20,706 nt of DNA, from positions 1 through 20,706 of the forward strand of contig SXRG01000011.1 in the NCBI GenBank assembly GCA_005793645.1, written 5' to 3'. Each line of letters opens with the position of its first letter. Within the stretch, counting starts at the first letter, position 1. Below the pieces are notes generated by a model, which was given only the letters and a program-made list of their open reading frames with translations, ran no database searches and was not told the DNA's origin. Positions 6,843-13,946 of the stretch are shown here, piece by piece. A program made the translations under genes and the position numbers. The DNA is from Burkholderiales bacterium. GTDB taxonomy: Bacteria > Pseudomonadota > Gammaproteobacteria > Burkholderiales > Thiobacillaceae.

Positions 6843-8023
6843 GGCTTATCCAGTTTAAAGCCGTACACCCCACCATTAGCCGTCTGGGCCACAAAACCCT
6901 GCTGCAACGGCAACAACTCACCCCGCACAGGACTGCCATCGGTGGCCACTCGCGCCGCAAAAGCCCCATCCAGGCGATTCAGCATATGGATCTGTCCCTG
7001 ATAATCACCCACGATGACCTGCTCGTTCAGAACCAAAGGATTCCCAGCCTGACGATGCCGTAACTTGTCCTGTTTCCATGGGCTCACGCCCCGCTGACGC
7101 TCGAAAGACTGCACCACCGATTCGGCATCGACCCCGTACACACTGCGATCATCCATGGCGACCCCGTGACCAGCTGCCCACTCGCGCGCCCAAAGCAGAT
7201 TTCCAGTGCCCCGGTCAAAACAAGCCACCCGTCCTTGGTAGGCCGCCGCACAAATCTGACGGCCCTCGACAGCCAATGTCCCCAGCACATCCGCAATCCG
7301 TTCCAACTCGGTCGCCCCGCGTGGCAGAGTCACATTAGCCTCCCACAGCGGGGCACCATTCGCCTGCGACAGGGCCGTCAAGCGACCGCCCGCATGTCCT
7401 GCATAAACCGCCTGCGCATCAGCAGACAAGCTACCGGGTTCACGCAGTGTCAAGATGGGCAAGGAACGGCTATAGGCCCACAAAACCTTGCCGTCCTTGA
7501 CCTCCAACTTGTAGACCCGGCCATCACTGCTACGCGAATAAACCGCCCCGGATTGGACCAGCGGCCGCGCCAGAATCTCGCCCGACAACTGTGCGGTCCA
7601 AGCCAGCGACCCATCGGTAGCCCGCAAGGCCAGGATCTGACCCTTGGGTGTTCCCACCACGACCAGCCCCTCACCCACCGCAACGCCTGCCGACAAGCGC
7701 TGCCCAACGCTCACACGCCACCGCGACTGGCCACTCGCTTGGTCCAACCCTGCCACCTGACCATCTGCCGCCGCCACATACACGGCCGCCGCATCACGAT
7801 CCGGCGCAAAGACATAGACCCCTGCCGAGCCAATCTGCGCCTCCCAAGCACGCTTCACACTCAAGGTCGCCTTGAAATCGACCAACTCTGCCGGACGCGC
7901 CTTGCCCTTATCACCCATGCCAACCCAGCCACTCACCGTATCCAGCGTCCCACAGCCTGTCAGCATCGTTACTAAAAAGGCCGCAGCGAACCCATTCCGA
8001 TGATTCTTGAAAATATCGGTCAT
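6839..8023 (-). CDS. bamB: Outer-membrane assembly lipoprotein BamB
   Basis: Beta-propeller lipoprotein of the BAM complex, which inserts beta-barrel proteins into the outer membrane. The 394-residue precursor begins with a short basic region, a hydrophobic stretch and the lipobox LTGC with the acylated Cys at residue 24. PQQ-like propeller repeats follow: AAADGQVAGLDQASGQSRW, ATDGSLAWTAQL, SSDGRVYKLE, GGRLTALSQANGAPLWE, GRVACFDRGTGNLLW and QGQIHMLNRLDG. The repeated G-x-[LV]-x-A-[LF]-[DN] pattern with a terminal Trp is diagnostic. It overlaps yfgM as ATGA and der as GTGA. The order yfgM-bamB-der matches E. coli, where these genes are also adjacent. Confidence 0.95.
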   Translation of the reverse strand: MTDIFKNHRNGFAAAFLVTMLTGCGTLDTVSGWVGMGDKGKARPAELVDFKATLSVKRAWEAQIGSAGVYVFAPDRDAAAVYVAAADGQVAGLDQASGQSRWRVSVGQRLSAGVAVGEGLVVVGTPKGQILALRATDGSLAWTAQLSGEILARPLVQSGAVYSRSSDGRVYKLEVKDGKVLWAYSRSLPILTLREPGSLSADAQAVYAGHAGGRLTALSQANGAPLWEANVTLPRGATELERIADVLGTLAVEGRQICAAAYQGRVACFDRGTGNLLWAREWAAGHGVAMDDRSVYGVDAESVVQSFERQRGVSPWKQDKLRHRQAGNPLVLNEQVIVGDYQGQIHMLNRLDGAFAARVATDGSPVRGELLPLQQGFVAQTANGGVYGFKLDKP

Positions 8024-8667
8024 TGCCCCTCCCCCAGGGTATCCAACTTCATCTCCTGCAAGGCGTACAGCGGATCCGTCTTATCTACCTTCTGCATCGC
8101 GACCAGGGCCTCTTTCCAAGCCAGACGCGCCTCGGACGGGCGTTTCAGCGCCACCAACACATCGCCGCGCAACTGGCCAAAGAGGCCCGCGTAGGCCTGC
8201 GCCGGGGGGGACTCCAACAGGGTCAATGCGCCTTGGGCATCGCCGCTGTGAAATTTGAGGCTGGCCAGACGCAACCGGGCAAGATCCTGCAGGGCACTGC
8301 CCTGCGCATGATCCAGGGCAAACTGGAACTGAGCCAACGCGCTCTTGGTATCGTTGGCCTCCAGATTGACCTGCCCCGCCATCCAAGCCGCCGATGTGGC
8401 ATACCCCGAACCTGCATACTGATCCATGATCTGGGCGGTGACCTGTTTGACGGCAGCGGGATTATTGGCCGCACGCGCCCGCACGGCCTGCTCGAACAAC
8501 GCCGCCGATTCGCGTGCCTGCTTCTCCTGCCACCAATTCCAGCCACGCCCCCCCCCCACCGCCAGAACGAAGGCTACTGCCGCCGCGATCACCCACTGGC
8601 CGTACTTCTGCCACCAGACCTTGAGTTCCGCGATCTGTTCTTGTTCTTCGAGGTCATAGGTTGCCAT
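8020..8667 (-). CDS. yfgM: YfgM, membrane-anchored TPR protein (ancillary SecYEG/periplasmic chaperone partner)
   Basis: A 215-residue single-pass inner-membrane protein. A short cytoplasmic part containing LKVWWQKYGQW leads into a membrane segment at about residues 24-42, followed by a periplasmic TPR-like helical domain (repeats around NTKSALAQFQFALDHAQ and GDAQGALTLLES). In E. coli the family member associates with SecYEG and PpiD and affects envelope protein traffic. The ATG at 8665-8667 has CAAGGAG just upstream and lies 14 bp inside hisS. Codons 37-40 contain a run of ten G on the coding strand (8548-8557) encoding Gly-Gly-Gly at the end of the membrane helix, an uncommon homopolymer for an ordinary gene. 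The product matches its neighbours hisS and bamB in standard synteny. Confidence 0.92.
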   Translation of the reverse strand: MATYDLEEQEQIAELKVWWQKYGQWVIAAAVAFVLAVGGGRGWNWWQEKQARESAALFEQAVRARAANNPAAVKQVTAQIMDQYAGSGYATSAAWMAGQVNLEANDTKSALAQFQFALDHAQGSALQDLARLRLASLKFHSGDAQGALTLLESPPAQAYAGLFGQLRGDVLVALKRPSEARLAWKEALVAMQKVDKTDPLYALQEMKLDTLGEGQ

Positions 8668-9952
8668 TTGTAACTCCTTGTTTAATCAGGTCAACTGCAC
8701 CCTGCAGCGTCACCCGTTGTTGCTGTGTATCACCCCACGCCGCAGCGCGCAAAGACTTCACGCCCACCTCGCCGGTAGCCGCCTCATCATCGCCCAGAAT
8801 GATCGCATATCGCGCCGCACTGGCATCGGCCTTTTTCATCTGCGACTTGAAACTGCCACCGCCCGCGTGCAACACCACTGACAGACCGCCCTCTCGCAGG
8901 GTCTCGGCTACGGTCTGCGCCATATGCGTCGCGGCCTCGCCCACATTAACTAGGTAGCAATCAGGACCCTCCACCGTACCAACTTGCCCGAGTTCAGCCA
9001 TCAATGCCAGCAGCCGCTCGATGCCCATGGCAAAGCCGCAGGCCGGCGCGGGCTTGCCGCCCAATTGTTCGATCAGTCCGTCAAAGCGACCGCCAGCGCA
9101 TACCGTGCCCTGGGCACCCAGACGATCGGTCACCCACTCGAACACGGTGTAGTTGTAATAATCAAGGCCGCGCACCAGACGCGGATTGATGCGGTAGACC
9201 AGACCCGCAGCATCCAACGCGGCGCAGACCGTATCGAAATGGGCACGGGCCGCATCGTCCAGTTCATCCAGCAACTGCGGCGCAGCGTCCACCAGCGTCC
9301 ACATCGCTGGGTTCTTGGTATCCAGAATCCGTAACGGATTGCTGTGCAAACGACGCTTGGCATCCTCGTCGAGTTGATCCTGATGCGCCTCAAAATAGGC
9401 GATCAGCTTGGCGCGATGGCGGGCGCGCGACTCGACCCCGCCCAGACTGTTAATCTCCAGTTGCACGGCCTCCGAAAGCCCGAGCAAACGCCACAATCGC
9501 GCCGTCATCAACAGGTGTTCGATGTCCGTATCCGGGCCCGCAAAGCCCATCGCCTCGACCCCGATCTGATGAAACTGACGATAACGCCCCTTTTGCGGCC
9601 GCTCGTGGCGGAACATCGGGCCTTGATACCAGAGCCGCTTGCCGCCGTCATAAATCAGATTATGCTCAATCACCGCCCGCACGCATGAGGCCGTTCCTTC
9701 CGGACGCAGGGTCAGCGACTCGCCGTTTAACGCATCCACAAAGGTGTACATCTCCTTTTCTACGATGTCAGTCACCTCGCCGATGGCACGCTTGAACAGC
9801 GCCGTGGGCTCAAGGATGGGTGTGCGCAGCTCACGATAACCGTAACTCGCCAGCCACGCCCGCACCGTCGCCTCGAACTGCTGCCAGACACCGATCTCAT
9901 TCGGCAGGATGTCGTTCATGCCGCGCACAGCGCGGAGGGTTTCGTTAGCCAT
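8654..9952 (-). CDS. hisS: Histidyl-tRNA synthetase
   Basis: Class II aminoacyl-tRNA synthetase charging tRNA-His in the cytosol. The 432-residue protein begins with the family-typical AVRGMNDILP. Motif 1 lies around PILEPTALFKRAIGE, motif 2 includes FRHERPQKGRYRQFHQIGVE, the HisA/HisB signatures are LVRGLDYYNYTVFEWV and AGGRFDGL, and motif 3 is around CGFAMGIERL. The anticodon-binding domain forms the C-terminal ~100 residues. It differs from HisZ (384-1562) by keeping the tRNA-binding end and intact catalytic motifs. It overlaps ispG by 8 bp upstream and yfgM by 14 bp downstream. The ATG (9950-9952) is preceded by a modest GGAA. Confidence 0.97.
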   Translation of the reverse strand: MANETLRAVRGMNDILPNEIGVWQQFEATVRAWLASYGYRELRTPILEPTALFKRAIGEVTDIVEKEMYTFVDALNGESLTLRPEGTASCVRAVIEHNLIYDGGKRLWYQGPMFRHERPQKGRYRQFHQIGVEAMGFAGPDTDIEHLLMTARLWRLLGLSEAVQLEINSLGGVESRARHRAKLIAYFEAHQDQLDEDAKRRLHSNPLRILDTKNPAMWTLVDAAPQLLDELDDAARAHFDTVCAALDAAGLVYRINPRLVRGLDYYNYTVFEWVTDRLGAQGTVCAGGRFDGLIEQLGGKPAPACGFAMGIERLLALMAELGQVGTVEGPDCYLVNVGEAATHMAQTVAETLREGGLSVVLHAGGGSFKSQMKKADASAARYAIILGDDEAATGEVGVKSLRAAAWGDTQQQRVTLQGAVDLIKQGVTNGNL

Positions 9953-11147
9953 ATTTCCGTTTCACATACTGTTCGACCCGCGCCTGAAACTCGACCGCGA
10001 TGTCCTCGCCCTTGAGGGTCACTGTCTTGACGCCGTCCTCGTACACCGGCGCGACCGGGGTTTCGTTGCTGCCGGGCAGCGAGATGCCGATATTGGCGTG
10101 TTTTGACTCGCCCGGGCCATTGACCACGCAGCCCATCACCGCCACGCTCATCGTCTCGACGCCCGGATAGCGGTTGCGCCATACCGGCATCTGCCCGCGC
10201 AGCCAATCCTGTATCTGTTTCGCCAGCGACTGAAACACCGTGCTGGTCGTGCGACCACAGCCGGGGCAGGCGGTGACCATCGGGGCAAACGCGCGCATGC
10301 CCATCGTCTGCAGGATTTCCTGTGCCACCTGCACCTCCAGGGTGCGCGGCTCGCCGGGCTGCGGGGTCAACGACACGCGAAGGGTGTCGCCGATACCTTC
10401 CTGCAACAGGATAGCCAGCGCGGCGGTCGATGCAACGATGCCCTTGGAGCCGATGCCGGCCTCGGTCAGTCCCAGATGAAGCGCGTAATCACAGCGCCGC
10501 GCCAGCTCACGATAGGCACGCACCATATCCTGCACAACGGACAGCTTGCACGACAGCACGATATGGTCGGCCGGAAGCCCCAGCGACTCTGCCCGCATGG
10601 CCGATTCAATCGCCGAGGTCAGCAACGCCTCCTGCATCAGGTCGGCATTGGACAGCGGTTCGGGCCGGACATTGTTCTCGTCCATCATGCGCGCCAGCAG
10701 CTTCTGATCCAGACTGCCCCAATTGACGCCAATGCGCACCACCTTGTCATGGCGCGCGGCAAATTCGATCATCTGCGCGAACGGGTCGGCGCTGCCATGC
10801 CCCACATTGCCCGGATTGATGCGCAGCTTGGCCAGCGCGATACCGCACTCGGGCAGCGCTTTTAACAACTTGTGACCGTTGAAATGGAAATCGCCGATCA
10901 GGGGCACGGCGCAGTCGCGCGCATCCAGCCGCTCGCGAATCATCGGTACGGCACGCGCCGCATCCATGCTATTGACCGTAATGCGCACCAGTTCCGAACC
11001 GGCACGCCAGAGCGCCTCCACCTGCGTCACGGTAGCCTCGACATCGGCTGTGTCGGTGTTGGTCATGGACTGCACGACCACCGGCGCGCCACCGCCCACG
11101 GTGACGGTGCCTACCTTCACTGCTCGGGTGAGATGACGCGGAATCAT
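9945..11147 (-). CDS. ispG: 4-hydroxy-3-methylbut-2-enyl diphosphate synthase (flavodoxin), long form
   Basis: Iron-sulfur enzyme converting MEcPP to HMBPP in the non-mevalonate isoprenoid pathway. The 400-residue protein has VVQSMTNTDTADVEATV (24-40), RINPGNVG (109-116), the TIM-barrel LGLTEAG region (225-231), and the [4Fe-4S] ligands: CPGC at 294-297, and GCVVNGPGE with C340 and E347. It carries extra sequence relative to the 372-residue E. coli protein, notably around 155-195 and after the first Cys pair (TTSTVFQSLA, then MPVWRNRYPGVE), matching the form known from alpha- and betaproteobacteria and xanthomonads. Codon use favours CTG, GTG, GCG and CGC. The gene begins 9 bp after rodZ without an obvious ribosome binding site and overlaps hisS by 8 bp. 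Confidence 0.97.
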   Translation of the reverse strand: MIPRHLTRAVKVGTVTVGGGAPVVVQSMTNTDTADVEATVTQVEALWRAGSELVRITVNSMDAARAVPMIRERLDARDCAVPLIGDFHFNGHKLLKALPECGIALAKLRINPGNVGHGSADPFAQMIEFAARHDKVVRIGVNWGSLDQKLLARMMDENNVRPEPLSNADLMQEALLTSAIESAMRAESLGLPADHIVLSCKLSVVQDMVRAYRELARRCDYALHLGLTEAGIGSKGIVASTAALAILLQEGIGDTLRVSLTPQPGEPRTLEVQVAQEILQTMGMRAFAPMVTACPGCGRTTSTVFQSLAKQIQDWLRGQMPVWRNRYPGVETMSVAVMGCVVNGPGESKHANIGISLPGSNETPVAPVYEDGVKTVTLKGEDIAVEFQARVEQYVKRKYG

Positions 11148-11156
11148 GCTGCGGAG

Positions 11157-11981
11157 TTATTCCAGATTAAGGCGTGCGACCTTTTCGCCGATGAACGGCT
11201 TGAGATCAACAGAGCGGCCGTTGTATTGCAGACTCACATGTGCGGCGTTACCCACCACCAATGTATACGGCGGCATCCCTTTAATGGACACACGCTCACC
11301 CACCCGTGCAAGACGACGAATCCGCTGATTCGTCGCATCGGTCACCTCAATCCAGGCATCAGCGGTTGTGGTAAATGCCAACCCACTTTCCTTCGTTGTT
11401 ACCCCCGTAGTCGCCGCAACAGCAGGCACCGAAGGCTGGAGTGCGGCCGGGGCCTCGGAAGCCACGGGTGCAACCGGCGCAGAAAGAGGCACAAGCGTGG
11501 CCGGAATAACTGCAGGGATTGCAACGGTATCCGAGGTTGTGACCCCGGGCACGGTCTCCGTCAGAGACTCAGCCTGCAGGGGTTTATCCGCACCTTGAGA
11601 CAACCACGCATACAACCCCATAACCAGAGCAAAAAAGGCCGCCGTAAGCACCAGGATCACCAACCCGATCCGCACACCATTTCCAGAAACACGAATCCCG
11701 GTTGTCTCTGGCGTCAGCGGATCGGCAGCGACAACATCCGGTTCCGATTCAACAAAGAGGCTAGCGGAGTCCAGGCCAAGATGCTGGGCATACGCACGCA
11801 GAAAACCACGCAGTGTCGCCGACGCGGGAAAATAATCCCAATCCTCGGCCTCCATGGCCTCAATCTGACGGATACCAAACTTAAGCTGTCCGGCCACCTC
11901 AGCCACCGACAATAATTTCACGGCACGCGCCTCGCTCAGGCGTTTACCACAGCCCTCAATGATCATTGCAGCACTCGCCAT
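11157..11981 (-). CDS. rodZ: RodZ-like cell-shape protein (HTH, one transmembrane helix, periplasmic DUF4115)
   Basis: Bitopic inner-membrane protein that links MreB to the peptidoglycan elongation machinery in the family. The 274 residues contain a cytoplasmic Xre-type HTH (about 10-75, GKRLSEARAVKLLSVAEVA through FLRAYAQHLGLD), a membrane helix (about 104-126), an Ala/Val/Pro/Thr-rich linker and a C-terminal beta domain beginning DAWIEVTDATNQRI and ending GRSVDLKPFIG, typical of DUF4115. The ATG at 11979-11981 has AGGAGG at ideal spacing. The gene lies only 19 bp after rlmN; in many relatives the type IV pilus gene pilF/pilW sits between these two and is missing here. Position upstream of ispG is conserved. 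Confidence 0.93.
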   Translation of the reverse strand: MASAAMIIEGCGKRLSEARAVKLLSVAEVAGQLKFGIRQIEAMEAEDWDYFPASATLRGFLRAYAQHLGLDSASLFVESEPDVVAADPLTPETTGIRVSGNGVRIGLVILVLTAAFFALVMGLYAWLSQGADKPLQAESLTETVPGVTTSDTVAIPAVIPATLVPLSAPVAPVASEAPAALQPSVPAVAATTGVTTKESGLAFTTTADAWIEVTDATNQRIRRLARVGERVSIKGMPPYTLVVGNAAHVSLQYNGRSVDLKPFIGEKVARLNLE

Positions 11982-12000
11982 CCTGCCCTCCTTTCAATTC

Positions 12001-13092
12001 TCAAGCCACGCCCAGGCGGCGTTCCACGCGCCGCGACCGGTCTTCCACCTTGCCTGCCAACTGCCCGCAGGCCGCATCGATATCCTCGCCGCGCGTCTTT
12101 CGCGTAGTGGTAACGATACCCGCCTCCTGTAGCCGAGACGAAAACGCACGCACCCGAGTGGCCGGCGAGCGCTTATATGCCGTATTCGGGAAGGGATTGA
12201 ACGGAATCAGATTAAACTTACACGGCACCTCGCGCACCAACGCAAGCAACTCGCGGGCATGCGCGTCACTATCATTAATGCCGTCCAGCATCACATATTC
12301 AAAGGTAATGAAATCGCGCGGCGCAAATTCGAGATACCGTCCACAGGCCGCCATCAGTTCCTTGAGCGGATATTTCCGGTTGATCGGCACCAACTCGTCA
12401 CGCAGACGATCGTTGGGTGCATGCAGCGACACGGCCAGCGCCACCGGACAATCCTGACCCAAACGATCCATCGCCGGCACGATACCGGAGGTGGACACCG
12501 TCACCCGCCGCCGCGACAGACCGTAGGCGTAATCATCCAGCATCAGCTGTAACGCCCGCACGGTATTGTCGTAATTAAGCAAGGGCTCACCCATACCCAT
12601 TAGCACCACATTACTGATAAGCCGATCACCCTTAGGGTCGCGGCCCATCGCACGATTGGCCCACCACAACTGGCCGATGATCTCAGCCGTGGCCAAATTA
12701 CGGTTGAAGCCCTGTTGCCCGGTCGAACAAAACCGGCACTCCAATGCGCAGCCCACCTGCGTGGACACGCACAGCGTACCGCGCTCGCCATCGGGGATAA
12801 AGACGGTCTCGACGCGGTTGTTCACCCCAACCTCGAGCGCCCATTTGCGCGTACCGTCGGAAGAATCCTGCCCCGCCACCAGAACAGGCGGGGCGATGCA
12901 CGCCAACGACTCAAGCTTGACGCGCAGGGTCTTGGCCAGATCAGTCATCTGCCCGAAATCGTCCGCACCGAAGTGATGCAACCAGCGCATCACCTGACGG
13001 GCGCGAAAGGGCTTCTCGCCAATGGACTCAAACCATGCAACGAGTCCGGGTAGATCGAAATCTAAAAGATTGACCGGGGCCGGAGCGAACAT
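12001..13092 (-). CDS. rlmN: Dual-specificity RNA methyltransferase RlmN
   Basis: Radical SAM enzyme that adds the C2 methyl group to A2503 of 23S rRNA and A37 of some tRNAs. In the 363 residues the radical SAM cluster motif is C115-x3-C119-x2-C122 (VGCALECRFCSTG), followed by the GMGEPLLNYDN motif. The methyl-carrier cysteines of the mechanism have clear counterparts at C108 (TLCVSTQVGC) and near the C-terminus at C342 (AACGQLAG). The N-terminal accessory domain includes EKPFRARQVMRWLHHFG, typical of the family. The ATG shares its A with the ndk stop (TAATG), suggesting coupling. It is followed by rodZ after 19 bp. Length is slightly short of E. coli (384) but all catalytic parts are present. 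Confidence 0.97.
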   Translation of the reverse strand: MFAPAPVNLLDFDLPGLVAWFESIGEKPFRARQVMRWLHHFGADDFGQMTDLAKTLRVKLESLACIAPPVLVAGQDSSDGTRKWALEVGVNNRVETVFIPDGERGTLCVSTQVGCALECRFCSTGQQGFNRNLATAEIIGQLWWANRAMGRDPKGDRLISNVVLMGMGEPLLNYDNTVRALQLMLDDYAYGLSRRRVTVSTSGIVPAMDRLGQDCPVALAVSLHAPNDRLRDELVPINRKYPLKELMAACGRYLEFAPRDFITFEYVMLDGINDSDAHARELLALVREVPCKFNLIPFNPFPNTAYKRSPATRVRAFSSRLQEAGIVTTTRKTRGEDIDAACGQLAGKVEDRSRRVERRLGVA

Positions 13093-13517
13093 TAACGGGA
13101 ATAGATCTCGCTCGCCGCGAAGAAATAGGCAATCTCAACCGCTGCGGTTTCCGGCGCGTCAGAGCCATGCACGGCGTTAGCGTCAATGCTGGAAGCAAAA
13201 TCCGCACGAATAGTGCCCGGCTCGGCCTTTTTCGGATCGGTTGCGCCCATCAGTTCGCGGTTCTTGGCGATGGCACCCTCGCCTTCCAGCACCTGGAGCA
13301 TCACCGGGCCGGAGATCATGAACTCGACCAGATCGTTAAAGAACGGGCGGCCCTTATGTACAGCATAAAAACCCTCAGCCTCCCGGCGTGACAGGTGCTT
13401 CATTTTGGAAGCAATAATCTTCAGGCCATTGGTCTCAAAACGGGAATAAATCTTGCCGACCACATCTTTGGCAACGGCGTCGGGTTTAATGATGGAAAAA
13501 GTGCGTTCGATAGCCAC
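13092..13517 (-). CDS. ndk: Nucleoside diphosphate kinase
   Basis: Transfers the gamma phosphate of ATP to other nucleoside diphosphates through a phospho-histidine intermediate, balancing NTP and dNTP pools. The 141-residue protein starts AIERTFSIIKPDAVAK after the initiator, and has FYAVHKGRPFF (50-60), SGPV (69-72) and the active-site NAVHGSDAPE with His117. The start is taken as GTG at 13515-13517 because the conserved family N-terminus begins there and AGGAG lies 7 bases upstream. The open frame extends 26 codons further, but that part is not family-like and contains a terminator-like hairpin. It is the first gene of the long minus-strand array and overlaps rlmN by one base. Confidence 0.97.
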   Translation of the reverse strand: MAIERTFSIIKPDAVAKDVVGKIYSRFETNGLKIIASKMKHLSRREAEGFYAVHKGRPFFNDLVEFMISGPVMLQVLEGEGAIAKNRELMGATDPKKAEPGTIRADFASSIDANAVHGSDAPETAAVEIAYFFAASEIYSR

Positions 13518-13536
13518 GTGACTGCTCCTGAGGAAT

Positions 13537-13565
13537 AAAAAAGGGCCCGAACCGGATCGGTTCGG
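13537..13565 (-). terminator. Terminator-like hairpin in the ndk leader
   Basis: On the minus strand CCGAACCG (13565-13558), a three-base loop, and CGGTTCGG (13554-13547) form a perfect 8-bp stem, followed by GCCC and six T residues (13542-13537). It lies about 20 bases before the ndk start codon. It could end transcription arriving from tilS, act as an attenuator for ndk, or both. The four bases between stem and T run weaken the call. Confidence 0.5.
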
Positions 13566-13575
13566 AAGGCGCAGA

Positions 13576-13584
13576 ATGATAGCA
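13576..13584 (-). promoter_or_regulatory. Possible extended -10 promoter for ndk
   Basis: The minus strand reads TGCTATCAT (13584-13576): a TATCAT -10 box (five of six consensus bases) preceded by an extended-10 TG. No good -35 element is seen 16-18 bases further up, as often found for extended -10 promoters. Predicted transcripts would begin near 13569 and pass straight into the terminator-like hairpin before ndk. Confidence 0.4.
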
Positions 13585-13640
13585 GAAACGGTCACTTACG
13601 ACTTGCCCTTCACTATGCGTAAGGCTATAAATCGGCCATA

Positions 13641-13946
13641 AAAATCGAGCAACGCCTTGAAACCTGGCTCGCTGAGTCGGTTTCCGATGTGCATCTGCAC
13701 GCCGGGCAGGCGGTTGTTGTTCGCGATCAGGGCGCGATTCGTCACCTATCCGAGTCCGTCAGTACGGAAGAGATCACCGCATTGGAAATGCGTCATCTGG
13801 ACGCCATCAGCCACCAACGCGCCTGCCACATCCTGATAACCCAGTCGCTGAGGCTCACCTTGACCCAACGACTGTTTCCGCATGCCGATGGCCGCAGTCG
13901 GATCGCCGAACGGATTGCCGCCGGCCTGATCTCACGCCCAGTGTAA
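13641..13946 (+). pseudogene. Remnant of a PilT/PilU-like type IV pilus retraction ATPase
   Basis: The plus strand here reads without stops for about 100 codons, ending in TAA at 13944-13946. The first part, IEQRLETWLAESVSDVHLHAG, aligns by eye with the PilT N-terminal domain (SDLHLSAG motif, then an R-x-D/Q-G strand). A later part, SLRLTLTQRLFPHADGRSRI, matches the segment after the PilT ATPase core (SLRAVISQxLLxxxxGxGRVAA), and GLISR resembles the PilT C-terminal end. The whole nucleotide-binding core (Walker A and B, Asp and His boxes, about 200 residues) is missing. No ATG precedes the N-terminal motif: a stop lies at 13620-13622, and the first possible start is GTG at 13689 inside the SDVH motif. 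It is therefore most likely an internally deleted pseudogene. Its last 15 bp overlap the end of tilS on the opposite strand. Confidence 0.6.

Noticed and set aside
7166..7975. 269-codon plus-strand open frame opposite bamB
   Set aside because: No recognisable domain, and it mirrors the bamB reading frame; bamB is certain from its lipobox and propeller repeats.
10872..11915. 347-codon plus-strand open frame opposite ispG and rodZ
   Set aside because: Composition (many His, Arg, Gly, Cys) is typical of antisense translation, and it spans two well-identified minus-strand genes.
13518..13595. 26-codon N-terminal extension of ndk
   Set aside because: It is translated from the promoter and hairpin region and has no similarity to nucleoside diphosphate kinases; the GTG at 13515-13517 has a good ribosome binding site.
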